DNA of 64,000 nucleotides from Strongylocentrotus droebachiensis (lineage: Eukaryota > Echinodermata > Echinoidea > Camarodonta > Strongylocentrotidae), in contig JAVYIG010009858.1 in the NCBI GenBank assembly GCA_035222895.1, positions 1 to 64,000 on the forward strand, read 5' to 3'. This document shows, piece after piece, positions 48,711-59,639 of the stretch. The translations under genes were made by a program, and so were the position numbers. A model generated the notes under the pieces. That model worked only from the letters and a program-made list of their open reading frames with translations, had not been told where the DNA came from and did not search any database. The stretch's first letter is position 1; each line of letters begins with the position of its first letter.

Positions 48711-48766
48711 ATGGCTGTGTCTGAACATTGTATGCACTGCTTGGAGATGCCCACACATTCTGCAAA

Positions 48767-49692
48767 TCAGGCGCGGATCCAGGATTACTTAGGGGTGGGG
48801 GCCCAAATTTGAAATCAATTTGAAATTTAGTGTGCCGAAATATGAAAATCATGCTGGTCAATATTTCGCTCAGTGGAGGGGGGGGGGGGGGGGGGAAGGG
48901 GTCGGTAAGCACTTTTTTTTGGCCCTTACAAATTTGAAAAATTGCACCCATCCCCCCCCCCCCCTTGAGCGCCAGGGGGGGATCTATGTTATTCCCATTA
49001 GTCTAGAGTTCATCAGAAGGAGAAAAAAGTATTGATAACATTGTTTGTGATAGTATTTATATTTTTCATGATCGAAAACGACATAGTTGTGCATAAGGTA
49101 GCTGCTCAGGCATAGACGCTTGTTCCAAACATATTTGTACATGTATAGTTTCAGATCAGAGACTGTGCCTCGCAGACTAGTTATTTCATCAGAAGGAGAA
49201 AAAAGTATTGATAACATTGTTTGTGATAGTATTTATATTTTTCATGATCGAAAACGACATAGTTGTGCATAAGGTAGCTGCTCAGGCATAGACGCTTGTT
49301 CCAAACATATTTGTACATGTATAGTTTCAGATCAGAGACTGTGCCTCGCAGACTAGTTATTTCAAGACGTGTTTCATTCCCTTTCCCTTGCCCATGTTAC
49401 CGGAATAGGAAAAGCCCGCGAAAAGCTTGCGAAATGGGGGTTCGGAAATGTTGGCAATCCTCAGATAGGGGGTGCTTTCAAAAAGAGGGAACATGCTTAT
49501 GCGTACCCTAAATAAAACTGAGTGGGGGAGGGGGCGGGGGTTTAACCCCCCCCCCCCCACCCCTCCTTGGGCGCCCAAGTGAGAAGAAAGAAAAGAAAGA
49601 AGAAGAAAAAAAGTAAAAGGGTGCGATTTTGGGAAAATCCTGGGTCAAACCCCCCCCCCCCCCCCTTGGCAAAAAGCTAGATCCGCCCCTGA
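48767..49692. mobile_element. Composite of CAG(G)GGCGGATC-type element ends
   Basis: A left end, CAGGCGCGGATCCAGG, is at 48767. A right end, AGCTAGATCCGCCCCTG, is at 49676-49692. Both are followed inward by G or C runs. The two ends belong to slightly different subfamilies (GGATCCAGG against GGATCTAGC), so this may be two partial or nested elements, not one. The interval also holds the exact 176-bp duplication. Confidence 0.5.
49011..49362 (+). repeat. Exact 176-bp tandem duplication
   Basis: The unit from CATCAGAAGGAGAAAAAAG to GCAGACTAGTTATTT occurs at 49011-49186 and 49187-49362 with no difference that I can see. It has no recognised coding. Recent duplication or assembly artefact. Confidence 0.95.
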
Positions 49693-50538
49693 TTCCGACC
49701 CAGATTGCACCACCTAAAATAATAAGGATGATCATCCCCAATGGCTTTGGGAATATGACCTCAAAATTTCCTGAATTACTTTGGGTTGCTATAGCTTTTC
49801 ACCGTAAAGAGACTCTCCCTTGTCCAATTCCTGAAAACCTACAAATAATGCACCTCTCCGATTTTGATATATGCTGGAAACTACTGTTTATGAAAAAAAA
49901 TATATATTTCGATAAAATTAACCCAAAAATTACACTTTTACTTAAAATTGCGATGTTAACTAATCCCAATTTCGGTGACAGGGGTTTTGAAATGTAGATA
50001 ACTAATTTCTCTTTAATATAAAACCAAAGTCATAGTGGTTCAAGGTTTCCTTGTTACAAAATACTATTTTTCGTCAAAAGGGCCTTTTATTTGGACGCCC
50101 CCTCCTTTTAGGAGTGTTTTCTACATATCAAAAAACACCCCTGAAATAGTGTGTTGATAAATATTATAATAAAATCTTTCGAATAAACATGGTGTGTGGT
50201 TAGTTTGTGTGGCAGTGACAGCCAACTCAAATGCATTGGCCTTCCGCTTATAGTTATATAACTCACATACCCTGGTTATCGAATATTCGAGAGCGCCTGC
50301 AGTTTGAGATGTGCATGCCGTGTACTTTCTATCTCAAAATATGCGCGCGCATACAAATACATGCCCATGTGGTCGTCGACGGTCAGCCATTTCCTTTACC
50401 GAATTTCTCTCGATCACTTGCTTGTGAGTATCCTATACTGTATTGTAAATAACTTAGAGTATATTAATGATTCTCATTCTTTTTCAACGTTATTTTTTGT
50501 GAGCATGTCACGTAAAACTGAAAAAATTTACAGCGTGA
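49693..50538. other. Upstream region of the transposase gene
   Basis: No recognised gene. An ATG at 50504 opens MSRKTEKIYSVR and meets TGA at 50560. The transposase frame opens at 50539 in a different phase, so the true N-terminus may come from here by splicing, or the frame may be broken by a small deletion. Confidence 0.35.
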
Positions 50539-52989
50539 GAACTTGTTCAAGAAATCGTCGATGATTCACTGTCTGATAGTGATAGTGAAAGTGAATACGA
50601 GTGTACTTCTCGTACGCGTGTACGTGTGAGTGCGACTGTGAGTGATGATTGCAATAGATATGATGGGCCTGCGCACGTGCACAGGGCAGCTTGTAGTAGT
50701 AGATCTACGAATTATGGGATAATTAATTCAGGCTTAAATCCTTCCTTTGGAGAGGGGACTGAAGTCGAAGTGTCGGCCGCAAATGCATTGTCATTGAGTG
50801 TTTGTTGTGGTGAAATGGATGTTAATGTTCCTGACTTAGAGCTGGACCTTGCCGATGCACCTGCAAGTTTGCATATTGAAAGTGAAACTGACAGTGTGAG
50901 TGTAGGTGGTGACAGTGATGATTTTCATCCCAATATCGACCACGAGTCAAAATCAAATGATTGTGAGTCTGTTACATGTACAAGTGTTGATGGTGCTGCT
51001 GCATTGCTTGACATAGATCTACCAATTGAATCAAATATTGGTCTTGATGATAGTGCTGAATGGGAAGATGCACCAGTTACTGATGCAGATCTAAATGAGA
51101 TAATGGTTTCTGATACTTTCAGATTTAGTAGTAGTAGTAGTGATACAGATGATGATGTTGATGATTCAGAAAATAACGAAAGTTCGAAAAGGAATCAATT
51201 ACGAGATTGGGCTGTTAGTTCCAATATTCCCCAAGTACATGTTTCTAGCCTCCTGAAAATCTTACAAGGGAGTGTGCCAAATCTGCCAAAAGATGCAAGA
51301 ACTTTGTTATCAACCAATTTGGTGGATTATGACGTAAAAGAGGTAGCTGGTGGGAAATACCATCATTTTGGCATTTGCAGTAATTTGAAGGCAGAATTGG
51401 CAAAGAACCCAAATTTGATTGCTTCTAATGAGCGTAGTAATGGAAACGGTAATACTAGCAGTGTTATGCTTCAAATCTTTGTGGATGGGTTACCTATTTC
51501 AAAAAGCACACCCACTCAGTTCTGGCCAATACTAGGTAGAATTCATAAGCCTGCATTCAAAGTAGCATCAGAGCCTTTCATTATTGGTCTTTTCCTTGGT
51601 GACACTAAGCCATCTGATGCCAATGAGTTTTTAAGAGAATTTGTGGATGAAATGAAGGAACTAGAGGTCAATGGATTGGTTTGTAATGGAAACATTCATG
51701 TTCAAGTTTCCATTTCAAATTTTATATGTGACACACCTGCTCGTGCTTTCATCAAGTGCACTAAGGGTCACAGTGGATATTATGGCTGTGACAAATGTAC
51801 CCAAAGAGGGCACTATGTTGAACGCCGTGTTACTTTTCCCGCGGTTGAAGTAGAACAGAGAACAGATCAGAATTTTCTTAACAAGGAAAACATTGAGCAC
51901 CATCATAAAACCAGCATATTATCAGAATTAAGTGTTGGAATGATCACTCAGTTCCCTATTGATTACATGCACAATGTTTGTCTGGGTATTGTCAGGAAAC
52001 TTCTAATCATCTGGATAAGGGGACCTCTGGCCACACGTATTGGACGGGGTAACATTGATGCCCTTTCGAGAAAGTTGCTTGCATTCAGGGCTTTTATGCC
52101 TTGTGAATTTTCGAGAAAGGGCAGATCTCTCAATGAGCTTGATAGATGGAAAGCAACAGAGTTCCGTACTTTTTTGTTATACACAGGTGTGGTTGCTTTG
52201 AAAGGCATTTTGTCAGATGAGTCCTATGGTATTTTTACCTTGCTACATGTCAGCATGACAATTTTGAGTAGCCCTTTGTCAGTGCATTATGCAGACTATG
52301 CCAAGGAATTACTGATTGTCTTTGCAAAGTATTTTGGAAATCTGTTTGGGAAAGAAATGCTGATCTACAATGTCCATGCTATTACACATTTAGCAGACGA
52401 TGTTAAACGATTTGGACCTGTTGACAACTTTTCTGGTTTTCCTTTTGAAAACTACTTGGCAGTGCTCAAACGCATGTTGCGCAAACCCCATCAACAACTT
52501 CAACAGGTGATCAGGAGGATAGCAGAAAAAAATGTAACTGAATCGAGTAAGTGTAGTTCTACCTTCTCAGAGGGAAATACAGGAATGGATATGGGTGCAT
52601 GTAAGCATAAGCACTCGTCTGGTCCCTTGCCTCCTGATTTAAACCAGCATTCATGTTCCCAGTTCAAGACCATTGTAATGGAAGAATTCTTGGTGTCAAT
52701 CAAGAGAACTGGGGATTCTGCGGTTTTGATTGGAGATAATATTTGCCAGGTCCAAAATATAATTACTACAGGCTCACAATCGTATGTAGTGTACAAGAAA
52801 TTTTTGTCAAGCTCCTCATTTTTCGAGTATCCAGTGGAATCGAAGAAGATTGGTATACATTATGTTGAAAACCTTGGTAGGAGGCTGCATCTTAAATTGG
52901 TAACAGGAATTGCGAATAAAGTTGTTCTTCTTCCATTCCGATTGGGCTATGTATCTATCCCCTTCAATCACAAGAAAAGTTACATGTAG
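50539..52989 (+). CDS. CACTA/EnSpm-type (tnp2-like) DDE transposase
   Basis: One uninterrupted frame of about 816 codons. The first in-frame ATG is at 50815. An upstream stop at 50536 and an open acidic N-terminal stretch suggest a start in another exon or a small frame break. Numbering from the GTG codon at 50626: residues 1-190 are acidic and Ser-rich, probably disordered. FVDGLPISKS with D287, followed by FWPILG, matches the first catalytic box of tnp2-like transposases. ICDTPARAF (D369) and a C378-H382-C388-C391 zinc cluster follow. FPIDYMHNVCLG (D446) follows those. YNVHAITHLADDVKRFGP with FPFEN at 581-609 matches the DUF4218-like end. A conserved tail ends at VSIPF. The whole catalytic region is open, so the copy is young or domesticated. 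Superfamily assignment is from remembered motifs. Confidence 0.75.
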   Translation, partial: ELVQEIVDDSLSDSDSESEYECTSRTRVRVSATVSDDCNRYDGPAHVHRAACSSRSTNYGIINSGLNPSFGEGTEVEVSAANALSLSVCCGEMDVNVPDLELDLADAPASLHIESETDSVSVGGDSDDFHPNIDHESKSNDCESVTCTSVDGAAALLDIDLPIESNIGLDDSAEWEDAPVTDADLNEIMVSDTFRFSSSSSDTDDDVDDSENNESSKRNQLRDWAVSSNIPQVHVSSLLKILQGSVPNLPKDARTLLSTNLVDYDVKEVAGGKYHHFGICSNLKAELAKNPNLIASNERSNGNGNTSSVMLQIFVDGLPISKSTPTQFWPILGRIHKPAFKVASEPFIIGLFLGDTKPSDANEFLREFVDEMKELEVNGLVCNGNIHVQVSISNFICDTPARAFIKCTKGHSGYYGCDKCTQRGHYVERRVTFPAVEVEQRTDQNFLNKENIEHHHKTSILSELSVGMITQFPIDYMHNVCLGIVRKLLIIWIRGPLATRIGRGNIDALSRKLLAFRAFMPCEFSRKGRSLNELDRWKATEFRTFLLYTGVVALKGILSDESYGIFTLLHVSMTILSSPLSVHYADYAKELLIVFAKYFGNLFGKEMLIYNVHAITHLADDVKRFGPVDNFSGFPFENYLAVLKRMLRKPHQQLQQVIRRIAEKNVTESSKCSSTFSEGNTGMDMGACKHKHSSGPLPPDLNQHSCSQFKTIVMEEFLVSIKRTGDSAVLIGDNICQVQNIITTGSQSYVVYKKFLSSSSFFEYPVESKKIGIHYVENLGRRLHLKLVTGIANKVVLLPFRLGYVSIPFNHKKSYM

Positions 52990-54095
52990 GCTGCAATCAC
53001 AGTTGCAATTATGGTGGTTAAAGGGATATTTGAGTTTTGTTGCATAGGGCGGCAGGGCACTACACAAAATGTTATTTGTGTGAGATGATGAGAAACTGAG
53101 TGTCAAATATGAAAGAATATACAATTTTAATGACAAAACCATTTCTAATGTTTGTAGTGTCCCACAAATATTCAGTAATTTTGAACCAGCTGTTGACAAA
53201 CCATATAGCGCCTTACATGTATACGTTACGTATTATTCCAGCCAATATTGTTGGCTGTTTCGTGTTGGTTATAATACGCACAACCAGCCGGCCCTTGTAT
53301 TGTTATTATTAATTAATTCACCGGTCACCGTATTGGAGCTGACTTGATATGATCGTTTTCAATCTAAATTCACACATTTTGGGGTCTAAAATTACCTTTT
53401 GTACATAGCAATTTTAAGTTCTAAAAGGGTATTAGAAATGCAATTTAGAATAAGAGCAATAACCATGCACTTATGAAGGCATTTGCGGTCTTAAACAAGA
53501 ACTCAACTTTCCCTTTAAACAGAAGGTTGAGTTCTGGGGAGAGGTGAAAAATAATTTGTGAGCATTATCATTGTATTATGGCACTGGTTTTTTTAACATA
53601 ATTATACCAAATGTGTCCACAAAAGGGTCAAAAATGAAATTATATTTACTTACTGTAAACATGTATTTTTAGGATCAGGACTATTCATATTTTTGAGAAA
53701 TGCAAATTTCGGAGCTTAATCTATCTCCCTATTTATTCACCAGATATGAACACTTTGAGTTCTTACAATTTTATTGTGAACTTTTATATAGCATATCTAA
53801 AAACTGTGATATAAAACTCATTTGCTATTATCTACACCAAGTTACCAACAAATATGTTGGTCTTTAAGAATATGTTTCAGAGATTATTCCTGGAAATTTT
53901 TGAGTTTCCATCTGGAAAAATACAGATTTGGTATCCCTTGAAAGTGAAAAATAGCTCTAAATTAGGGTTTTGACAATAACAAGTTTTTATTTCAATAAGT
54001 AAATTCTTTTTCTTGGGTCAAATTTATTTTAACATAAGATAAATACATTCCCAAAAATTGGGAACCAGTGTATTGCCTAATAATTTTCATATGTC
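52990..54095. other. 3' flank of the transposase
   Basis: AT-rich, no coding. A copy of the GAGTTCTGGGGAGAGG dispersed repeat lies at 53522-53575, preceded by its own inverted start (AGAACTCAACTTTCC at about 53500). Confidence 0.5.
53522..53575 (+). repeat. Dispersed repeat (GAGTTCTGGGAAGAGG family), copy 3
   Basis: Reads GGTTGAGTTCTGGGGAGAGG, then GTGAAAAATAATTTGTGAGC and ATTATCATTG, like 37022-37080. The facing AGAACTCAACTTTCCC on its left makes a small palindrome. Confidence 0.65.
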
Positions 54096-54099
54096 ACAC

Positions 54100-57000
54100 C
54101 ACTGGTGTTTCGGACGTTATACACTGTTAACATTATACCGGTAACCTTATTCAAGTTAGTTGCTTTCTTTAGGTATTATTGACCTAAGTTACATTAATTG
54201 TTTGCAGAACAATACATTTATCGAAAAAAATGTGCAGTTTTGATTAGTTTAGCACATATACCTAGTTTGTCTTCATCGACTACCCAATTTATTTAAGGTA
54301 TACTGTTCATTTCAAGAACGTGTACATTTACATGTAGTTATAAATGCTTATGTGATCTAACAGAGCGAAATATGAAGCTAATAGCAATTGTAGACTTGTA
54401 GTCATCAAAACTCCTTAGAAAATTTACTTACAAACATACTCTTTGCATGCTATGAACAACAGTGTACAATACTATGCTATAGTTTGTTTCGGATGTTACA
54501 CAATGTTACACTTTGCCTTAAACTACATGTATATAGTGTGTCATTCAATAATATCACTAACACATGCATGTACTGTATGTAAGCAAAACATTGACAAATA
54601 TTTTGTCTTAAATAAAACTATAAAGAAGTATCCCCAGCCATTAAGTAATAATAAATAGGGAAACTCTTATCCATTGTACATCCTGAGAATGAGACATTTT
54701 ACATGTAACTTTAAAATTGTGTATGTTTTAGATTTTAATACTAGTAACAATCATCCTTTACCACTATTTGTATTAGGAGGCTGTTTCAAAAGACAACACT
54801 TGCTCTTAAATAAGTATTTATTTATTTACTTGATGACCGATTGATGGATGGATGAGTGGATGGATGTCTGGTTGGTTGCTTGATTGATCTTAACTCTTAC
54901 TGTGCCGATATCACAGGTGACAAACAGTATAGGTTAAACATGTATCTTAGATTGCACTTTGCCCCAACAGGTACATGTATATGGATACCTAGATGTTCGG
55001 AGCGTAATCAAGTATTCTAGTGATCTGTGAAACATTATTGGTTGCGTTTATCTAGCAAATTTTTGGCTAGAATCAGGTTTCTCAAACGTCTTTCAGGCAA
55101 ATTTAGAAGTAGATAAACGCAAAGCCTTTTTCAAACGTCTTTAGATATGGGCATATATCTAAAGACGCAAAAAGGTGCGTTTTGAATGTGACATACAGCC
55201 AGAATCACGTTTCTGAGAGATCGATAAACGCAAAGCTGTTTTGAACCTCACATACAAATATGACCACCCAGGTGTTGTGTACAAGCATGTGTGTGAAGTT
55301 GATCTCCGAGAAACTGTCTGCTTACCGGGTCAAAACAGCTGGGCAGACACAAGGCCTTTATTTTGAATCGTGAAGGGTCGATAAACGCGACATCCCGCAA
55401 ATCACGATCGTATAGTGGGGTACGATATGTACATATCTAGTGGCAAGCCTAGATAAACGCGCTCATAGATTGATAGAATATAATTTTGTACAGGATCTTT
55501 CAAATTTCTCTGTTTAACGATAAACGATGGTTAATGAATAGGCAAGAGAAAAGGGACAAGCAGTATTAAAGCCCATTAATATTTCACACTAGCTTATAAA
55601 TTTGAGGAAGAAACTGTATGTTTAGGATCATTAAATAAGGTATTAATGCTCTTTTCAGTATTGGATAATGGCAGTAGTAATCCCTTGTACACAGATTAGT
55701 TACGTGTACTGAGTGCCCTTTTTAAAATGTATTTTCAGATGAAATTCCCCATAATTTTTTAGAAAAACATTTTAATTTGCTTGATTTTATCAGCTTTATA
55801 TGCCTGTAACATACATGTATACCCATGTCAGGTACATAAACACTGGGTATTGCTTAAGTGGGTGATTTTGAGCTTTTGTAACCTACCAAATACATGTAGT
55901 TTAGATTGACCATACAATCTTTGGTTATATGACATCATTTGGAACAACCTCTGTAAAAATGAAAACCTGATGATTTGCGAACACACAGCGATGTAAATAG
56001 CAAGAGGAGAGGTTGAAAAATTGATATTCTCACACCTGTCTTTGCCCCTCATTTAAACTTGTTAAGAGTATGAAAATGTCTGTAAACAGTTTAATGTAAC
56101 GTCCAAAACGTGCTAACAGCATACCAGAAAGTGCTTTTAAAATGGCTGAATATTTTTTATGAGTCACTTTTATTGAGATTTTTTCGAATAAATTACAATA
56201 AAGGATATACTAACGCAACCAGCCATGCATCGCAAAGTGTGGCTTCAATATTTTAGGTTTTTTAAGTCAATTTTGCAGAAAATTAAGATATTTTACAGAA
56301 AATTTGATTTTTGCATCATATTTCTTCATATTTTTATATTTAAATCTAAATAAAATTATTAAAAAAAGTGCTTTTAACAGGAGTATGCATTGTGAAATCG
56401 TAACTTGCACATATGATCGAAAATTAGTTGAAATTTGCAAACTATGTGTTAACAATCAAATAGTGTAACGTCCAAAACACCCTTCGTGAGCTTACACAAA
56501 ATTATTGGATTTGAAAGACCTGATATGTGTTTTGACTTGTGTTAAGACTTATAATAACTTATTTCATAATGATTTATTCACTCCAGATACCCTAAAATAT
56601 GGATTTTTATCATTTAATTGGTATTTTTTGTTTTGGATGTTACAACTGTTAACGCAAAATTGGTTTCAACTATAAAATAGTATTGCATACATGCCAACTG
56701 TTCAGATTAAAGAGGAACATTCCTCTTTTTGGGAGAAGATAATTATCATTTTAATGCAGGTGTTCCTCTTCCTGTACAAATTTGTCTGTAGTATTGAATA
56801 GGAGAGTTAGGATTGTTCCTCTTTTTTTTGAAAATAGCATAATTTGTACAGATTTCTGATTTTCAAATGTTGGCATGTATGGTATTGTAGTGATGTATTG
56901 CAAATTTCTTTTTTTTTTGGTGGGTACCCAGTAGTCGCAATCAAATGTTACGATAGATAGGTTCTGCAGTTCATATATTTTCTGCTACTTCAAATTGAAA

Positions 57001-57236
57001 GTTGTTTCGGACGTTACAAAATTGTTTACGGAAAATGTAACAACTTTTTCAAATTTTGAGTATATTTCTAATATAAGCGCTATTATAATTAAATTATATT
57101 TTCTTTTAATTTAATGACTTGGAGTAACTAATAAGCTTACCGGTATTCAAAACATATACAATCTCAATAATTTATTGTTCTAGCGGGTTAAATGAGGGTC
57201 TCGTTGTTTACGGAAAATGTAACGTCCGAAACACCA
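54100..57236. mobile_element. 3.1-kb segment bounded by and filled with GTTTCGGACGTTACA motifs
   Basis: It begins CACTGGTGTTTCGGACGTTA at 54100 and ends with the complement of TGGTGTTTCGGACGTTACA at 57236. Further copies lie at about 54486 (+), 56097 (-), 56465 (-), 56630 (+) and 57003 (+). After a short spacer, most copies continue into TGTTAACR or TGTTTACR. Repeated binding-site-like words in both orientations near the ends are typical of CACTA-type elements, and a CACTG start also fits. No protein is encoded. It could be a non-autonomous element, or the subterminal region of a larger element carrying one of the flanking genes. Confidence 0.5.
55044..55460. mobile_element. Small element with repeated GATAAACGC motifs
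   Basis: GCGTTTATCTAG at 55044 and its inverse CTAGATAAACGC at 55449-55460 bound about 417 bp. Three more (A/C)GATAAACG(C) words are at about 55112, 55211 and 55379. It is nested in the larger 54.1-57.2 kb segment. Class unknown. No target duplication is clear. Confidence 0.5.
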
Positions 57237-58065
57237 TTTTCAATTGCACTGTTCCATCAAAATACACGAGTTAATTCAGATTACTGTTAATTTTCTTTAA
57301 GAGCCACCCATGCTCATTAATCATCAATAAAAAAAAAAACATATTGTTTGTAGCTATATTTTTTTTTCGGCTCCAACCAAAAAGGTATATCAATTTTGTT
57401 ACGAAATTCTGTAAACAATTTGCTGTTCAGGGATACCTCATGCACATAAAGTGACGTTGACAATTTTTCATTAAGCTATGGGAGGTCAATCTAGGTCCAT
57501 GCTACAAGAATAAGTTGTAACTGATTTGTAATTCGTTATCTTTGTAAAATTTGTCAACTTTATCTTTAAGAGTTCATTTGCAAGCATAATATTTGTTGTA
57601 GTTACATTTTAATTTGTCGCCCTGTCATGATCTGATTACAAAGTACTTGTAAAATCGCCTTGGTTAGTAGGGGCAATTGTGCCATTGGAGGGATCATTTA
57701 ATGTTCAAGAGCACTTGTGAGTTATGTTCTAGCTGGACTTGGCTCCTTAAATTGCTAGAGAACAGTGCTGAATGACAAGATTTTAATGGGAGGGAATGGC
57801 CATGTTGCGTGTAGGTAGAAAATGTACTCTTTAAACAAAATATATACTTGTATAGCAGTAATCCATGAACAGTACCGGTAGTTGCATTTCATACATGTAC
57901 ATTTAGCTTACTAGCTTTCTTCATTGAACAGTAAGTGTCGAAAATCCATGGATGCATATTGCATAATGATGACAGTATTATGTTCAACAGAGATGTGACT
58001 GTTGTATTCCTATTTTCTAATCATAAATTAATTCACACAATTGTATCCTGTGTATAAGCAGCAAT
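57237..58065. other. Upstream region of the DUF4806-like gene
   Basis: AT-rich. No TATA box or transcription start can be placed with confidence. Confidence 0.45.
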
Positions 58066-58270
58066 ATGTCAACTTCCTATTTCGTCGTCGAGTTCCACGA
58101 GTCCAACGAAATTGACATTGTGTCGTCGGCATGGGTGAGTGCGGACGAGAAGAAGTGTCAGTGGCCGCCGCTAAAGTCTACGCAGGCCACACTAGCTGCA
58201 AAGCAGCATAGGAAGCCAGTTGAATCCTGGGACTGGTTCGACATAACCATTATGGAGAATGGTAGTGCAG
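58066..58270 (+). CDS. DUF4806-type protein, exon 1
   Basis: The exon opens with ATG in STSYFVVEFHESNEIDIVSS and continues to CQWPPLKS and WDWFDITIMENGSAG. The donor is GCAG|GTATTT. The pattern (FxVVEF, IVSSAWV, CxWPP, then an aromatic stretch) is one I know from the N-terminus of DUF4806-containing proteins. These are abundant in cnidarians, fish and other animals, often beside transposase genes, and their function is unknown. 205 bases leave one base for the next exon, which the acceptor at 58863 completes as GAG. The recognised DUF4806 domain itself would lie C-terminal, beyond this window. Confidence 0.7.
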
Positions 58271-58862
58271 GTATTTAATACTTTACTGAGCGATTGTAAT
58301 ATACCAACATTAATGTGTCCAAGTGGAGTGAATCAAATTGATAATTAATGTAAAAAGTGCATACAAGTGTACATGTACATCGGAAAGATGTGGTACTCGA
58401 ACCCTAGCATCTTTGTGGATTTACAAAATCAGGAATAGACCATTCATTGAAAGATTGAAAGATAGTGCAATATCAGATGATCGACTGCAGAGTAATTTTT
58501 CTTTTTATGGTTTTTTATTTGGAGTTTATTTTTTGCTAAACAATTCTAACTTTGCCAGGAGTTATGACATCGTTTGTGAAAAACACTCAATTTGTCATGT
58601 ATACACATTGTAATTTTTCTTCTAGAGTTCAATTTTTTCTACCTGTATATAAATTGATCTTTGGATCTATTTTTTTACGAGTAGAAACTATTAGAATGTA
58701 GGTGTATTTTACATTCATTATATGTGTAAGTTATGATATTATCCTGAATCCAGTATATTTTCTAACCTGCTAAAATCATCTCAATTCAATTTAGAAAAAA
58801 AAATTAAATGATGAACTATTGTAGTAATTTTAATTTTTGTTTTCTTTTTATTTATCGCAAAG

Positions 58863-58956
58863 AGTCCTATAAAGATGCCAGGAAGAAGTTAAAAAAGGCG
58901 GAAAATCACCGGTCCTTGATGACCACAGATGAGGAGACTTCAAAGAGAATAGCTGG
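58863..58956 (+). CDS. DUF4806-type protein, exon 2
   Basis: Acceptor TTTATTTATCGCAAAG, donor CTGG|GTATGG. Reads ESYKDARKKLKKAENHRSLM, then TTDEETSKRIAG, a basic helix typical of this family after the N-terminal module. Phase agrees with exons 1 and 3. Confidence 0.7.
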
Positions 58957-58985
58957 GTATGGATAATGGAACATATAACGTCTCT

Positions 58986-59636
58986 AGTTGAGCTCACCTG
59001 AGCCTCGAGTGAACTATTGCAATCGCTCGTGGTCTGTCATGCCTTGAATGTTAATTTCATAATTTCAAATTTTAATGTAAATTGACAGGTATTATCATTT
59101 TTTTTAATTTTTATTTATATATTTATTGTTATTATTATTATTATAATTTTTTTTTTTTTTTTTTTTTTTTTTTTGGGGGGGGGGATTTAGCTGTTCAAAT
59201 GGTGTACTGTCTTGCCCTAATGGGATCTGTCCATCTGTCAGGGTTTAACCAAACAAGCAGACCTGTATCATTCCTTGGGTATCTACATTTGATCATGTGC
59301 CTACAATATGTACCTACATGTACAGTACCTACAGGTAATGTAGCTCCCATGGGATCAGTTCCCACCTTGTGCCCTCATCACAAAAAAAGAAATCTTTCTC
59401 AAATAGGAGTCGATTCATTTAAACCACACTGGTATACAGTGAATCATACATGTATGGCTGGTGGGGGGGGGGGGGGGGGTCTTAAGATTATGCATATAAG
59501 TATGTTGTCACTATGATCAAAGACCCAGGGAGAGTTTATAGTATCCCAGTGATTAATGTATCTTCCTGTATATTAACTGCTAAGGCCCCTCATTTCACAG
59601 GCTCAGGTGAGCATAGAGCCCAGGGACTCTTGTTAT
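58986..59636. mobile_element. Intronic inverted-repeat element (GAGCTCACCTGAGCC family)
   Basis: GAGCTCACCTGAGCC at 58990 faces GGCTCAGGTGAGCATAGAG at about 59601, followed by GGGACTCTTGTT. This start, and the 'aacaagag' end when inverted, recall a very common invertebrate MITE. It lies in the intron after exon 2. Inside are a T/G run (59147-59184) and a G run (59462-59479). Confidence 0.55.
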
Positions 59637-59639
59637 TTT

